A stretch of DNA of 64,000 bases, taken from positions 1 through 64,000 of the forward strand of contig JAOUOS010000006.1 of the NCBI GenBank assembly GCA_029880285.1. The letters are read 5' to 3'. Source of the DNA: Spirochaetia bacterium (GTDB lineage: Bacteria; Spirochaetota; Leptospiria; Turneriellales; JAOUOS01). Positions 44,580 to 51,800 of this stretch are shown here, piece by piece (position 1 is the stretch's first letter; every line of letters begins with the position of its first letter). Position numbers and translations under genes: made by a program. The notes beneath the pieces were generated by a model, which made no database searches, was not told the origin of the DNA, and worked only from the letters and a program-made list of their open reading frames with translations.

Positions 44580-45896
44580 ATGTCTATATCAAACATTGTA
44601 CATTATCCATTAGATAATGGATTAAATATAATTTTAGAAAATATTCCCCATAGAATTTCAGCAGTTATGGGTATATGGATACCCATTGGTTCACGTATGG
44701 AAAATGATACTGAAATGGGTTTTTCACATTTTACGGAACATATGCTTTTTAAGGGAACTAAGAAAAGAAAATACCAGGATATATCAAGAGAAATAGACCG
44801 TCTGGGCGGATACATGAACGCTTCAACTTCTAAAGAAGTTACAAGCTATTATATTTCTATTAATTCTAAATATACAGAGACCGCATTAGATGTACTCTCT
44901 GATATTTTTTTTAATTCTGTTTTTGCTAAGCAGGAATTTGATCTTGAAAAACAGGTCATACTAGAAGAAATTAAAATGAGCGAAGATACTCCGGATGATC
45001 ACTTATTTGATTTATTCTATCATGATTTTTTTGGAGACACACCGTTAGGTAGGCCTATTGCCGGTACCCTTAAATCAATAGGGAACTGTAAAAGAGATGA
45101 ATTATTTAACTTCTATACTTCTAAATATGGGGCTAATGGATCGGTATTATCTTTAGCGGGTAGACTATGGGAAAATGATAATGAAAAAAAATCTATTAAA
45201 AAAACCATTGAAAAATTATTTAATCAGAAAAATAATCAATTAACGGGTAGCCCTGCTTTTCAAATTGAAAAACCTTCTGAAAAAACCCCGTTGCATGTAA
45301 AACATTATCAAAAAAAACTTGAGCAAACGCATTTTGCTTTTGGTCTGCCTGGAATATCACGCTTAGAAGAAAATGACGCGTACGCGGGAATTTTTACTCA
45401 TCTGATGGGCGGAACGATGTCATCAAAACTATTTCAAAAACTTAGAGAAGAAAATGGACTTTGTTATGCCGTGAGTACATTTCATTCTCAATTTTTTAAA
45501 GAAGGCCTTTGGGGGGTATACTGCGGCACATCGTCTCAAAATTTTAATCAAGCAGTAGATTTAATGATAAAAGAAATTAAAAACGCTTTAAACGGTGATA
45601 TTCCTGAAACAGAAATTAACGAAACGAGAAACGGTTTAGCCGCGGCTATGGAGCTTTCTATGGAATCAGCTTCTAGAAGGGCAGATTATAACGCAAGGTC
45701 TGTGCTTTACTTTAAAAAAGCAAGAGATTGGCGCGATAGAATAAAAAAAATAGAAAACACAAAGGCAGACGATGTTATTATAGGTATGAACAAGTTATGG
45801 CAAAATAAAAATTTTTACTTATGCAGTCTCGGAGATATGAAAAAAAATAATATCGAAAAAGAAATATCTAAGAAATATAAAAGCCCATTTATTTAG
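44580..45896 (+). CDS. M16-family zinc metallopeptidase
   Basis: A 438-residue peptidase of the pitrilysin/mitochondrial-processing type. The inverted zinc motif HFTEHMLFKGT places ligands at His50, His54 and the catalytic Glu53; the third ligand is in LEKQVILEEIKM. A C-terminal non-catalytic half includes the substrate-binding LCYAVSTFHS. It is encoded directly after pnp, the common rpsO-pnp-M16 order in many bacteria. It lacks a signal peptide and is probably cytoplasmic. Confidence 0.94.
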   Translation: MSISNIVHYPLDNGLNIILENIPHRISAVMGIWIPIGSRMENDTEMGFSHFTEHMLFKGTKKRKYQDISREIDRLGGYMNASTSKEVTSYYISINSKYTETALDVLSDIFFNSVFAKQEFDLEKQVILEEIKMSEDTPDDHLFDLFYHDFFGDTPLGRPIAGTLKSIGNCKRDELFNFYTSKYGANGSVLSLAGRLWENDNEKKSIKKTIEKLFNQKNNQLTGSPAFQIEKPSEKTPLHVKHYQKKLEQTHFAFGLPGISRLEENDAYAGIFTHLMGGTMSSKLFQKLREENGLCYAVSTFHSQFFKEGLWGVYCGTSSQNFNQAVDLMIKEIKNALNGDIPETEINETRNGLAAAMELSMESASRRADYNARSVLYFKKARDWRDRIKKIENTKADDVIIGMNKLWQNKNFYLCSLGDMKKNNIEKEISKKYKSPFI

Positions 45897-45916
45897 TTAA
45901 TATTGAATTCGCGAAC

Positions 45917-46357
45917 TTATTTTGCAATAGGATCGCCATTTTGCCATTCGCCTTCGTATATTATGATTCCATCGTTGTCTATTTCTTTACCTCGACCCTC
46001 AGGAATACCCTTTCTAACCTCACCTTCATATGCCTTTCCGTTTGGATAGAAAATTTTTCCTTTACCGTGAGGATCTCCATTTTTCCATTCGCCTTCATAA
46101 ATTTTGCCATTTGGCCATAAAGATTTGCCAAAACCATGTGGTTTGTCTTCATGCCACTCTCCCTCATATTTTTTACCATCTTCGAACAGTATTTTGCCTT
46201 TACCATGCATTTTCCCATTTTTAAATTCACCTTCATACACATGGCTATAAGCGACTTTTAATTTTCCCATACCATTTTGACAATCGCCGCTTAGGCACTC
46301 ATCTTTTTGGCAGTTCGATAAAGTGAATAGTATAATAAGGGGTAATATATATTTCAT
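45917..46357 (-). CDS. MORN-repeat lipoprotein
   Basis: A 146-residue lipoprotein (lipobox TLSNC, Cys16). Four to five MORN repeats follow, each YEGEF/W-x-NG/ED-x(n)-HGKGK, at about 23-residue spacing (GEFKNGKMHGKGKILFEDG, GEWHEDKPHGFGKSLWPNG, GEWKNGDPHGKGKIFYPNG). MORN repeats form an elongated beta-structure that binds lipids or proteins. The ATG at 46357 was chosen because it starts the signal peptide. It lies 47 bases downstream of the caspase-like gene on the same strand and is a plausible fourth member of the sigma/anti-sigma/caspase operon. Confidence 0.82.
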   Translation of the reverse strand: MKYILPLIILFTLSNCQKDECLSGDCQNGMGKLKVAYSHVYEGEFKNGKMHGKGKILFEDGKKYEGEWHEDKPHGFGKSLWPNGKIYEGEWKNGDPHGKGKIFYPNGKAYEGEVRKGIPEGRGKEIDNDGIIIYEGEWQNGDPIAK

Positions 46358-46404
46358 AAATAATAACAGATCGTGATTATGCGATGTCAACTGTTTTTAA
46401 TATT

Positions 46405-48768
46405 TTACCAGTTAAAATTATATCCTGCACCCAAAAAGAAAAGAGTATTTATATCATCTCTAGAAGTTTTTGGTAAATATAATACCATATTTTTAAATTC
46501 AGATTTTGTTTTACCGTTAACCCCAACACCTGCATAAACTGAAAATCCCCAAAACAATTTAACTCCTAAGTTTAATCTTGCTTGCGGTCTATAACCTGAT
46601 ATATTTTCATTTCTATTATAAATAAAAGCGGCTGGCAAAACAATAAGATCTGTCTTTGCAAATGTAGCAAAAAATCCCATATCTGCGTCTATAAAAAATC
46701 TAAAGATAGGTAAATGAAATCCAAATAAGTAACCCGCTCCTATACCTGTTGAATCGTCAAGATTATACAATAGTCCCTGATAAATTATTGAATAGATATA
46801 ATTATAATTGAATTTTAGACCAAGATTTACAACTGATTGGTTATCGGCCCAGAATAATACATCCGCACCGTCTTTAGCAGTAAGATTTATTAAACCTAGA
46901 GCCAAACCATCGGCTGAATTGGCATAATTTAAAATCGCAGTCTGCAAACCCTGATTCTCTTTTGTGTAATTAAATAGCGCGCTGCCTTGAAGTCCTTGAA
47001 AATTACCCTTATTTACATTAAAAAGAGCTGAACCCTGAATACCTTTAAAATCACTGCCATTTATATTAAAAAGAGCTGTACCCTGCACACCTTCAAAATT
47101 ATTACCATTTATAGCAAAAAGAGCTGTGCCTTGCACCCCTTTAAAATTGTTACCATTTAAAGCAAAAAGACTGGCCCCTTGTACTCCCTCAAAATTATGG
47201 CCGTTTATCGCGAAAAGTCCATCACCCTGAATGCCTCTGAAATTTTCTCCATTTAGACTAAATAAGCCTGCCCCCTGTACGCCTTTAAAATCACCTCCAT
47301 TTATATCAAACAAGCCATCGCCTTGAACACCTTTAAAGCTTTGTTTGTTAATACTGAAAAGTCCTGCTCCCTGAACTCCCTCAAAATTACCTCCTGAAAC
47401 ATTAAAAGTCCCCGCACCCTGTACGCCTTTAAAATCGCCTCCATTTAGGTTTAATATAGCCGCCCCCTGTAAACCGTTTGTTTTTCCTTTTACAATATTC
47501 CCAATAACATTATACTGGCCACCTTTTACATCGGTTTCTACTATATCAATACCAATACCTGTGCTAAATCCCTCAAGTCTGCCGCAATAACTACCAAAAA
47601 AAGAAATAGTAATTTTGCATACAGCGGTTTCATAATATTCTAAAAATGTGGGAAAAAATTGAGTATTTAAAGGTATTACATGATAACCAGTTAAGTTATC
47701 GCCGCGTGAAAAAGTAAATTCTCTTTGAGATTTTATAAATGACCCGGGAGCAAGACTTACACTTGATCCGGTTTCAATTGACATTGAAGCCTCATAAACA
47801 TCATGACCACGCTGATTAATTACTGTATACTCGCCAGCGTCAACTCCAAGTTGAATTTTTTGATCTGGTTTTTTTTGAAGCTCTGCAACCAATGTGCTGT
47901 CATTATTACGAATAAAAAACTTTCCCTCAAGACCTTCTTCAATTTCAAGCCTTGCCGTACTTTTTTGAACTTCTGTAATTATAACATCTCCCGTACCAGA
48001 CATCTTAATATAGTATCCGGCATGCTGCGGTCCGCTCATTGTTTTTTGCGTTCTTCCTAGAGTTTCATTGTAGGCATATTGATACGCTTCATTCAAAGAC
48101 ACTCTACCGTCACCTGTCATATCGGCCGCGCCACGAAGACCTGAAAGCATATAGTGGGTAAAAAAAGAAGATTTTATTTTATCAGATTCTTGTGAGGCCT
48201 CATCTTCTGAACTTGATGTAATAAACGCGTAACCTTTCATATCATATGAAGAATCAAGAAGAAAAGAAGAAGTCATTTGACCTCCTTTTTCTCTTATTAA
48301 AGCACCTGATGAACACGAATCTAAAACAGCGACTTTTACATCGGCAGGTAAAGAAGTTATTTCGTTTCTTAATTCTTCATATAAAAATTTTTCTTCGGCT
48401 AGCATTAAACCCTGTTCATCTGAATGTCCCGAATAATAAAAAATAACTTCTGTTTTTCTATGGCTTTGTTTTGCTTCATTTACTTTTTCTTTTAATGCTT
48501 CTAGTGTTTTTTTTAATTCTTTTGTGTCAGGTTCTTCAAGAAGTTTCGCGTCATAATAATCTACGCCCCCCATGTCTGTTAAAATATTTAAAAATGCTTT
48601 AGCGTCAGATACGGCATACCGTAACTTTTCTCTTTTACTGCCGCCGTAATTGGCGCCCACAGCAAGAACAAACCGTTTGATAGAGGCTTTTTTATTCATT
48701 TCTGTACGCGAAAAAATAACGGATGAAAAAAAAGTTAAAATAACAATACTAACAATTATCTTTTTCAT
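46405..48768 (-). CDS. Secreted caspase-like protein with tandem surface repeats and barrel-like C-terminus
   Basis: A 787-residue protein with a signal peptide (MKKIIVSIVILTFFSSVIFS). A peptidase C14 (caspase/metacaspase) domain spans about 30-260. The dyad is His115 in FYYSGHSDEQG and Cys152 in VAVLDSCSSGAL. An EF-hand-like loop (DMTGDGRVSLNEAYQ) follows near 215. A middle beta-rich domain (about 270-385) leads to eleven 16-residue repeats of the form FKGVQGAGLFSINGGN (residues 430-605). The remaining 180 residues have strand patterns ending GAGYNFNW, like an outer-membrane barrel. The repeat resembles LA_2272-type surface repeats of Leptospira. Start overlaps the anti-sigma-like gene by 4 bases. 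The export signal argues against a cytosolic death protease. Confidence 0.85.
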   Translation of the reverse strand: MKKIIVSIVILTFFSSVIFSRTEMNKKASIKRFVLAVGANYGGSKREKLRYAVSDAKAFLNILTDMGGVDYYDAKLLEEPDTKELKKTLEALKEKVNEAKQSHRKTEVIFYYSGHSDEQGLMLAEEKFLYEELRNEITSLPADVKVAVLDSCSSGALIREKGGQMTSSFLLDSSYDMKGYAFITSSSEDEASQESDKIKSSFFTHYMLSGLRGAADMTGDGRVSLNEAYQYAYNETLGRTQKTMSGPQHAGYYIKMSGTGDVIITEVQKSTARLEIEEGLEGKFFIRNNDSTLVAELQKKPDQKIQLGVDAGEYTVINQRGHDVYEASMSIETGSSVSLAPGSFIKSQREFTFSRGDNLTGYHVIPLNTQFFPTFLEYYETAVCKITISFFGSYCGRLEGFSTGIGIDIVETDVKGGQYNVIGNIVKGKTNGLQGAAILNLNGGDFKGVQGAGTFNVSGGNFEGVQGAGLFSINKQSFKGVQGDGLFDINGGDFKGVQGAGLFSLNGENFRGIQGDGLFAINGHNFEGVQGASLFALNGNNFKGVQGTALFAINGNNFEGVQGTALFNINGSDFKGIQGSALFNVNKGNFQGLQGSALFNYTKENQGLQTAILNYANSADGLALGLINLTAKDGADVLFWADNQSVVNLGLKFNYNYIYSIIYQGLLYNLDDSTGIGAGYLFGFHLPIFRFFIDADMGFFATFAKTDLIVLPAAFIYNRNENISGYRPQARLNLGVKLFWGFSVYAGVGVNGKTKSEFKNMVLYLPKTSRDDINTLFFLGAGYNFNW
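46954..47481 (-). repeat. Eleven tandem 48-bp units (16-residue protein repeat)
   Basis: In-frame 48-bp units encode F(K/E)G(V/I)QG-x-x-LF-x-(I/L)NG-x-(N/D), repeated 11 times. The units are diverged in DNA but keep strict spacing, so unit gain or loss would leave the frame intact. A degenerate twelfth unit follows (QGLQTAILNYA). Confidence 0.9.
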
Positions 48769-49580
48769 TTTTTTACACCTTTGCTTACAATAAATGTTGT
48801 CTGTTTTATATTTTCATCAAGCGGCAGATTGCTATTAAAAACAATAGCTGTGTCATTGGCAAATTTATTGACAATTTTCATAATATCTGTCACGTAAAAC
48901 TCTTTCTCAGACGTCAGAAAGAAAAATTTTTCAAAAACCGGCGCATCGTCAAGAGTATAAGAATAAGGCAAACCGGTTTTTTCATTTTTATTTATCTTTA
49001 ATGAAGCGTTCTTTTCATGTGGCAAATGAAGTGTTATGGCTCCCCTGCCGTCAATAGAAAGTATTAAGCCATAATCAAATTCGCTTTTATAGGCTAACTG
49101 CAGCTTATCACCTTCATAAACAATCGCCTCGTTTGATAATAAATCAATTTTATTATTTCGCTGAATATAAACAAATAGTTTTTCAGATTCTCCTTTCAAA
49201 CGCGTAAGTTCTATTTTATTATAATGTTCAGAATTATTTAAATCTTGTCGTGCTCCCATAGGTAAAAGCAAAAATAAAACCAAAACCGAAGAAAAAGCAA
49301 GACCGCCATACAAATATAATTTACTTGAAAATATTGATTTTTTATTATTATTTTCTAACTGCGCTTTTTGAAGATTTAGTTTGTTTTGAATTTGAGAAGC
49401 CATGTTTATTGGATCATACTTTTTTAAAATTTCATGATTAGATTTTTTCAGTTCGTCTATTTTTTTATTTAAAACCTTATCGGTTTTTATTTTTCTAGAT
49501 ATCTCTTCCATTTCACGAGGCGGCAGTTCGTTTAATAAGTACTGTTCTAGTTTTAAATGTGGAATTTTTTCAGAAGCCAT
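48765..49580 (-). CDS. Anti-sigma-factor-like single-pass membrane protein
   Basis: A protein of about 271 residues. The N-terminal cytoplasmic helical domain (KLEQYLLNELPPREMEEI) matches anti-sigma domains without the zinc Cys/His motif. One membrane helix follows (LYLYGGLAFSSVLVLFLLLP, about 85-105). The periplasmic part has a beta-rich sensor-like region, GDKLQLAYKSEFDYGLILSI, similar to DUF4384-type modules often paired with caspase-like proteins. The ATG at 49580 has better SD spacing (GGAG at 10 bases) than that at 49589. It overlaps the sigma gene by 11 bases and the caspase gene by 4 bases. It probably holds the sigma factor at the membrane until a signal arrives. Confidence 0.72.
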   Translation of the reverse strand: MASEKIPHLKLEQYLLNELPPREMEEISRKIKTDKVLNKKIDELKKSNHEILKKYDPINMASQIQNKLNLQKAQLENNNKKSIFSSKLYLYGGLAFSSVLVLFLLLPMGARQDLNNSEHYNKIELTRLKGESEKLFVYIQRNNKIDLLSNEAIVYEGDKLQLAYKSEFDYGLILSIDGRGAITLHLPHEKNASLKINKNEKTGLPYSYTLDDAPVFEKFFFLTSEKEFYVTDIMKIVNKFANDTAIVFNSNLPLDENIKQTTFIVSKGVKK

Positions 49581-50106
49581 TTTGAACATTCTCCATTTCT
49601 CTTGCTTTAATTCTTAGATTTCTAAGTCTTTTTCTCACTCCTGATACCGAAAGTCCCGATTCTTTGGCGGTTTGTTCAAGAGTTAACCCGTCTACATAAT
49701 GCATCACAGCTATTTCTCTTGTAGATGGTTTTTCTGTTTTAAAAATTCTATCTAATAAATCATTTGCTATAAAAGTTTTTTCATTATTATCATGCCAAAT
49801 AATTTGTGCTAAAACAGAATTTTCTGTTTTAATTTCTTTTGATTTTTTAGAACTTAAAACATTCAAGCATACATTGGTAGCAATTTTATAAAGAAGTGAT
49901 GAGGGATAATCGCCCTTAAGTTTATTTTGAGCGTTAATTACTTTAATAAAAGTATCTTGCATTGCGTCCATTGCCATATCTTCATCCTTTAACAGAAATA
50001 AGCATCTTCTTAAAACCATAGGGCCGTATTTTTTATAATATTCTTCTATATTAATTTGCACAGAATCTTCCTTCTCTGCTTTTATTGCTTTCTTTTGCCC
50101 TTTCAT
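49570..50106 (-). CDS. ECF-type RNA polymerase sigma factor
   Basis: A 178-residue sigma-70-family protein. Region 2 is at about 20-85 (YYKKYGPMVLRRCLFLL, AMDAMQDTFIKVINA). Region 4 is at about 130-170 (AVMHYVDGLTLEQTAKESGLSVSGVRKRLRNLR), a helix-turn-helix for -35 recognition. There is no region 3, as in ECF factors. It is the first gene of the minus-strand operon and overlaps its anti-sigma-like partner. Its target promoters, probably including its own operon, are unknown. Confidence 0.93.
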   Translation of the reverse strand: MKGQKKAIKAEKEDSVQINIEEYYKKYGPMVLRRCLFLLKDEDMAMDAMQDTFIKVINAQNKLKGDYPSSLLYKIATNVCLNVLSSKKSKEIKTENSVLAQIIWHDNNEKTFIANDLLDRIFKTEKPSTREIAVMHYVDGLTLEQTAKESGLSVSGVRKRLRNLRIKAREMENVQNGF

Positions 50107-50170
50107 ATATTATAACAACTTTACTTTATATTTGTGTTACTTTGTATAGATTTTTTAGTAATAAAACAGA

Positions 50171-50203
50171 TGATTCACTTTTGCAAGAATAAATTAACTT
50201 TTT
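50171..50203 (+). repeat. Left copy of 33-bp direct repeat flanking a broken TA locus
   Basis: The 33 bases beginning TGATTCACTTTTGCAAGAAT match 50746-50778 with a single mismatch (G/A at position 13), same orientation. The copies lie outside the toxin end and the antitoxin start, respectively. Confidence 0.85.
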
Positions 50204-50232
50204 CTATGTAGCTAGCTGTCGTCCAAGTCTTT

Positions 50233-50507
50233 CTAATAGACTTCATCATGTGTACCAATATTGATTAACTGTACAACCGTTTTATCTTCATCTCTAAATT
50301 TAAATAATAAACGATATTCGAAAGTAATACTGAAAGCCCAGCTATCTTTTCATTTGCCTTTCAATTGGTGAGTTTTTAGAGCGTTTGAAAAAGGATCTTG
50401 AGAAAATAATGTTACTTTTTCATTAAATACTGCTTTTAAGTCTGGTCTTTTTTTAAGCCATTTTTATAAGCTTTTTTAAATTCATTGGACCATACAATTT
50501 CAATCAT
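50233..50507 (-). pseudogene. RelE/ParE-superfamily toxin gene (broken)
   Basis: An ATG at 50507 gives MIEIVWSNEFKKAYKNGLK and then a stop after 23 residues. A one-base shift in the AAAAAT run restores WLKKRPDLKAVFNEKVTLF, FSNALKTHQLKGK, an in-frame TGA, then DSWAFSITFEYRLLFKF, and a final INIGTHDEVY-stop at 50233. The FKKAYKK-WLKKRP, LKGK and WAFSI-x-FEYRLLF features are those of RelE/YoeB/YafQ-type toxins. The length (275 bp) is one base short of a multiple of three. Both the frameshift and the TGA inactivate it. It overlaps the antitoxin by 8 bases (ATGATTGA). Confidence 0.85.
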
Positions 50508-50712
50508 TTAAATCTTTTAGTAACTCTTTAACAGTTCCTTTTTTTATATTGTTATTTTGATAGTCAATATCAGCTTGTTTTACAGAATCAATCAAAGCAT
50601 TACGCTTTTCTTCTGCGATTCGCTTTGAAAGAATATCTAACACATACTCTTTATCTTCAGAGTTTAAATTTTCAATATCTTCTAAGACATCGTTTATTGT
50701 TGTATTACTCAT
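50500..50712 (-). CDS. Antitoxin-like small protein (partner of broken toxin)
   Basis: A 70-residue acidic helical protein (INDVLEDIENLNSEDKEYVL ... KRIAEEKRNAL ... KGTVKELLKDLND). The C-terminal KGTVKELLKDL resembles the toxin-binding tail of RelB/PHD-like antitoxins. It precedes and overlaps the RelE-like pseudogene by 8 bases, the normal antitoxin-toxin order. It remains intact while the toxin is lost. Both are bracketed by 33-bp direct repeats. Confidence 0.75.
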   Translation of the reverse strand: MSNTTINDVLEDIENLNSEDKEYVLDILSKRIAEEKRNALIDSVKQADIDYQNNNIKKGTVKELLKDLND

Positions 50713-50745
50713 AGTAAATATACCTTGTTAATAAGATATAATAAT

Positions 50746-50778
50746 TGATTCACTTTTACAAGAATAAATTAACTTTTT
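50746..50778 (+). repeat. Right copy of 33-bp direct repeat
   Basis: Thirty-two of 33 bases are identical to 50171-50203, offset 575 bp. It lies in the region upstream of the antitoxin start and may contain part of its promoter. Confidence 0.85.
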
Positions 50779-50810
50779 ATAGCAGACGGTTTGCCAAAAA
50801 AGATATAATT

Positions 50811-51455
50811 TCATCTCTCTTTTGCTTTTCTCTCTTTTTCAAAAAGTAAATAACTATAAACAATTAAAAAAATTATCATGGTTATTACCAGACTAATTAA
50901 AATAAAGAAAATATATGGTTTATTTAAAAACGATAATACGAACCATATAAATCCGCAGATGAAAAAAGTGTATGCAGAAACGCGATGAGTTTTATGCCAC
51001 ACGGTTTCGCTTGCCAAGGTCCAAGGAGTTCTTATACCAAATGTATAGTTATGTTTTACCTGAGTCAGGTAATTACCTATAATCATAAATAAAATTCCCA
51101 CAAGCATTTTTACTATAAATGATACATCCTGCAAAAAGCCTAAAGCTGTTGACATCGCGGCCCAGTGAATGCCTATAAAAAATAACATCATAGAAAGTAT
51201 TACAATTTCGTAGGCTTTCTTATGTTTTTCATAGCTGTCACGCCGCGGATCTATTTTGGGTATTAGCCGCATAAGTACATACATAACAAAAGGAGCCACA
51301 GCCATTAAAAATGCATATAATTTATTGGCAGTTCTGTCAACTTCGCCGTATATGTTCCAGTGCACGGGTATTATTTCAGGCAGGCTCGGATAAATAATTC
51401 CTGTTGCAATAACAGAAACCGCGCTTAATGTTAAAATAAATATTTTAAATTTCAT
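50811..51455 (-). CDS. SdpI-like (DUF1648/SdpI) membrane protein
   Basis: A 214-residue membrane protein with about six helices. The N-terminal DUF1648 signature is YPSLPEIIPVHWNIYGEVDRTA. The SdpI signature follows: MIGNYLTQVKHNYTFGIRTPWTLAS, then WHKTHRVSAYTF. In Bacillus, SdpI gives immunity to the toxin SdpC and sequesters the ArsR-type repressor SdpR. The start at 51455 is set by a strong SD (AAGGAGGAAC); it overlaps the ArsR gene by 11 bases. The pair is likely autoregulated through the operator at 51733-51760. Confidence 0.9.
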   Translation of the reverse strand: MKFKIFILTLSAVSVIATGIIYPSLPEIIPVHWNIYGEVDRTANKLYAFLMAVAPFVMYVLMRLIPKIDPRRDSYEKHKKAYEIVILSMMLFFIGIHWAAMSTALGFLQDVSFIVKMLVGILFMIIGNYLTQVKHNYTFGIRTPWTLASETVWHKTHRVSAYTFFICGFIWFVLSFLNKPYIFFILISLVITMIIFLIVYSYLLFEKERKAKER

Positions 51456-51720
51456 TTTTTGTTCCTCCTTTAATCTCAAATATCCATTCAAGTATTTCTT
51501 GAAAAACAGTGGTATTTAAAGAATAAATAACATACTGACCCCTTTTTTCAGATGTTACCAAATCGGCGTTTTTCAAGATGGTCAAATGATGATTTAAAGA
51601 AGCGCCTGCCATATCAAAGTTTTCTAAAATCTCTCCCACGTTTTTATCACTATTTTTTAACAGTTTTAATATCTGCCTTCTTGACGGATCTGCCAAAGCT
51701 TTAAATACCGAATTTTTCAA
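51445..51720 (-). CDS. ArsR-family (SdpR-like) transcription repressor
   Basis: A 91-residue winged-helix protein. The recognition region is FKALADPSRRQILKLLKNSD, VGEILENFDMAGASLNHHLT and ILKNADLVTSEKRGQYVIYSL. The metal-binding CxC of ArsR/SmtB sensors is absent. It therefore belongs to the SdpR-like group that responds through a partner membrane protein, here the overlapping SdpI gene. A strong SD (AAGGAGGATTG) precedes the ATG, and a 10-bp-arm palindrome lies just upstream. Confidence 0.92.
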   Translation of the reverse strand: MKNSVFKALADPSRRQILKLLKNSDKNVGEILENFDMAGASLNHHLTILKNADLVTSEKRGQYVIYSLNTTVFQEILEWIFEIKGGTKNEI

Positions 51721-51732
51721 ACAATCCTCCTT

Positions 51733-51760
51733 AGATATTTAGAAATATATCTAAATATCT
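51733..51760. promoter_or_regulatory. Palindromic operator upstream of the ArsR gene
   Basis: AGATATTTAG (51733-51742) and CTAAATATCT (51751-51760) are perfect inverted repeats with an 8-base spacer. They sit 12 bases upstream of the ArsR start, as expected for an autoregulating dimeric repressor. Confidence 0.7.
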
Positions 51761-51800
51761 TTATAGCGTCAACTTTTTTTTTAAAATAGATTTGTAATTT

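Noticed and set aside
46405..48768. Interpretation of the caspase-like gene as a cytosolic abortive-infection effector
   Set aside because: A clear signal peptide and barrel-like C-terminus place it in the envelope, and no phage-defence sensor is adjacent.
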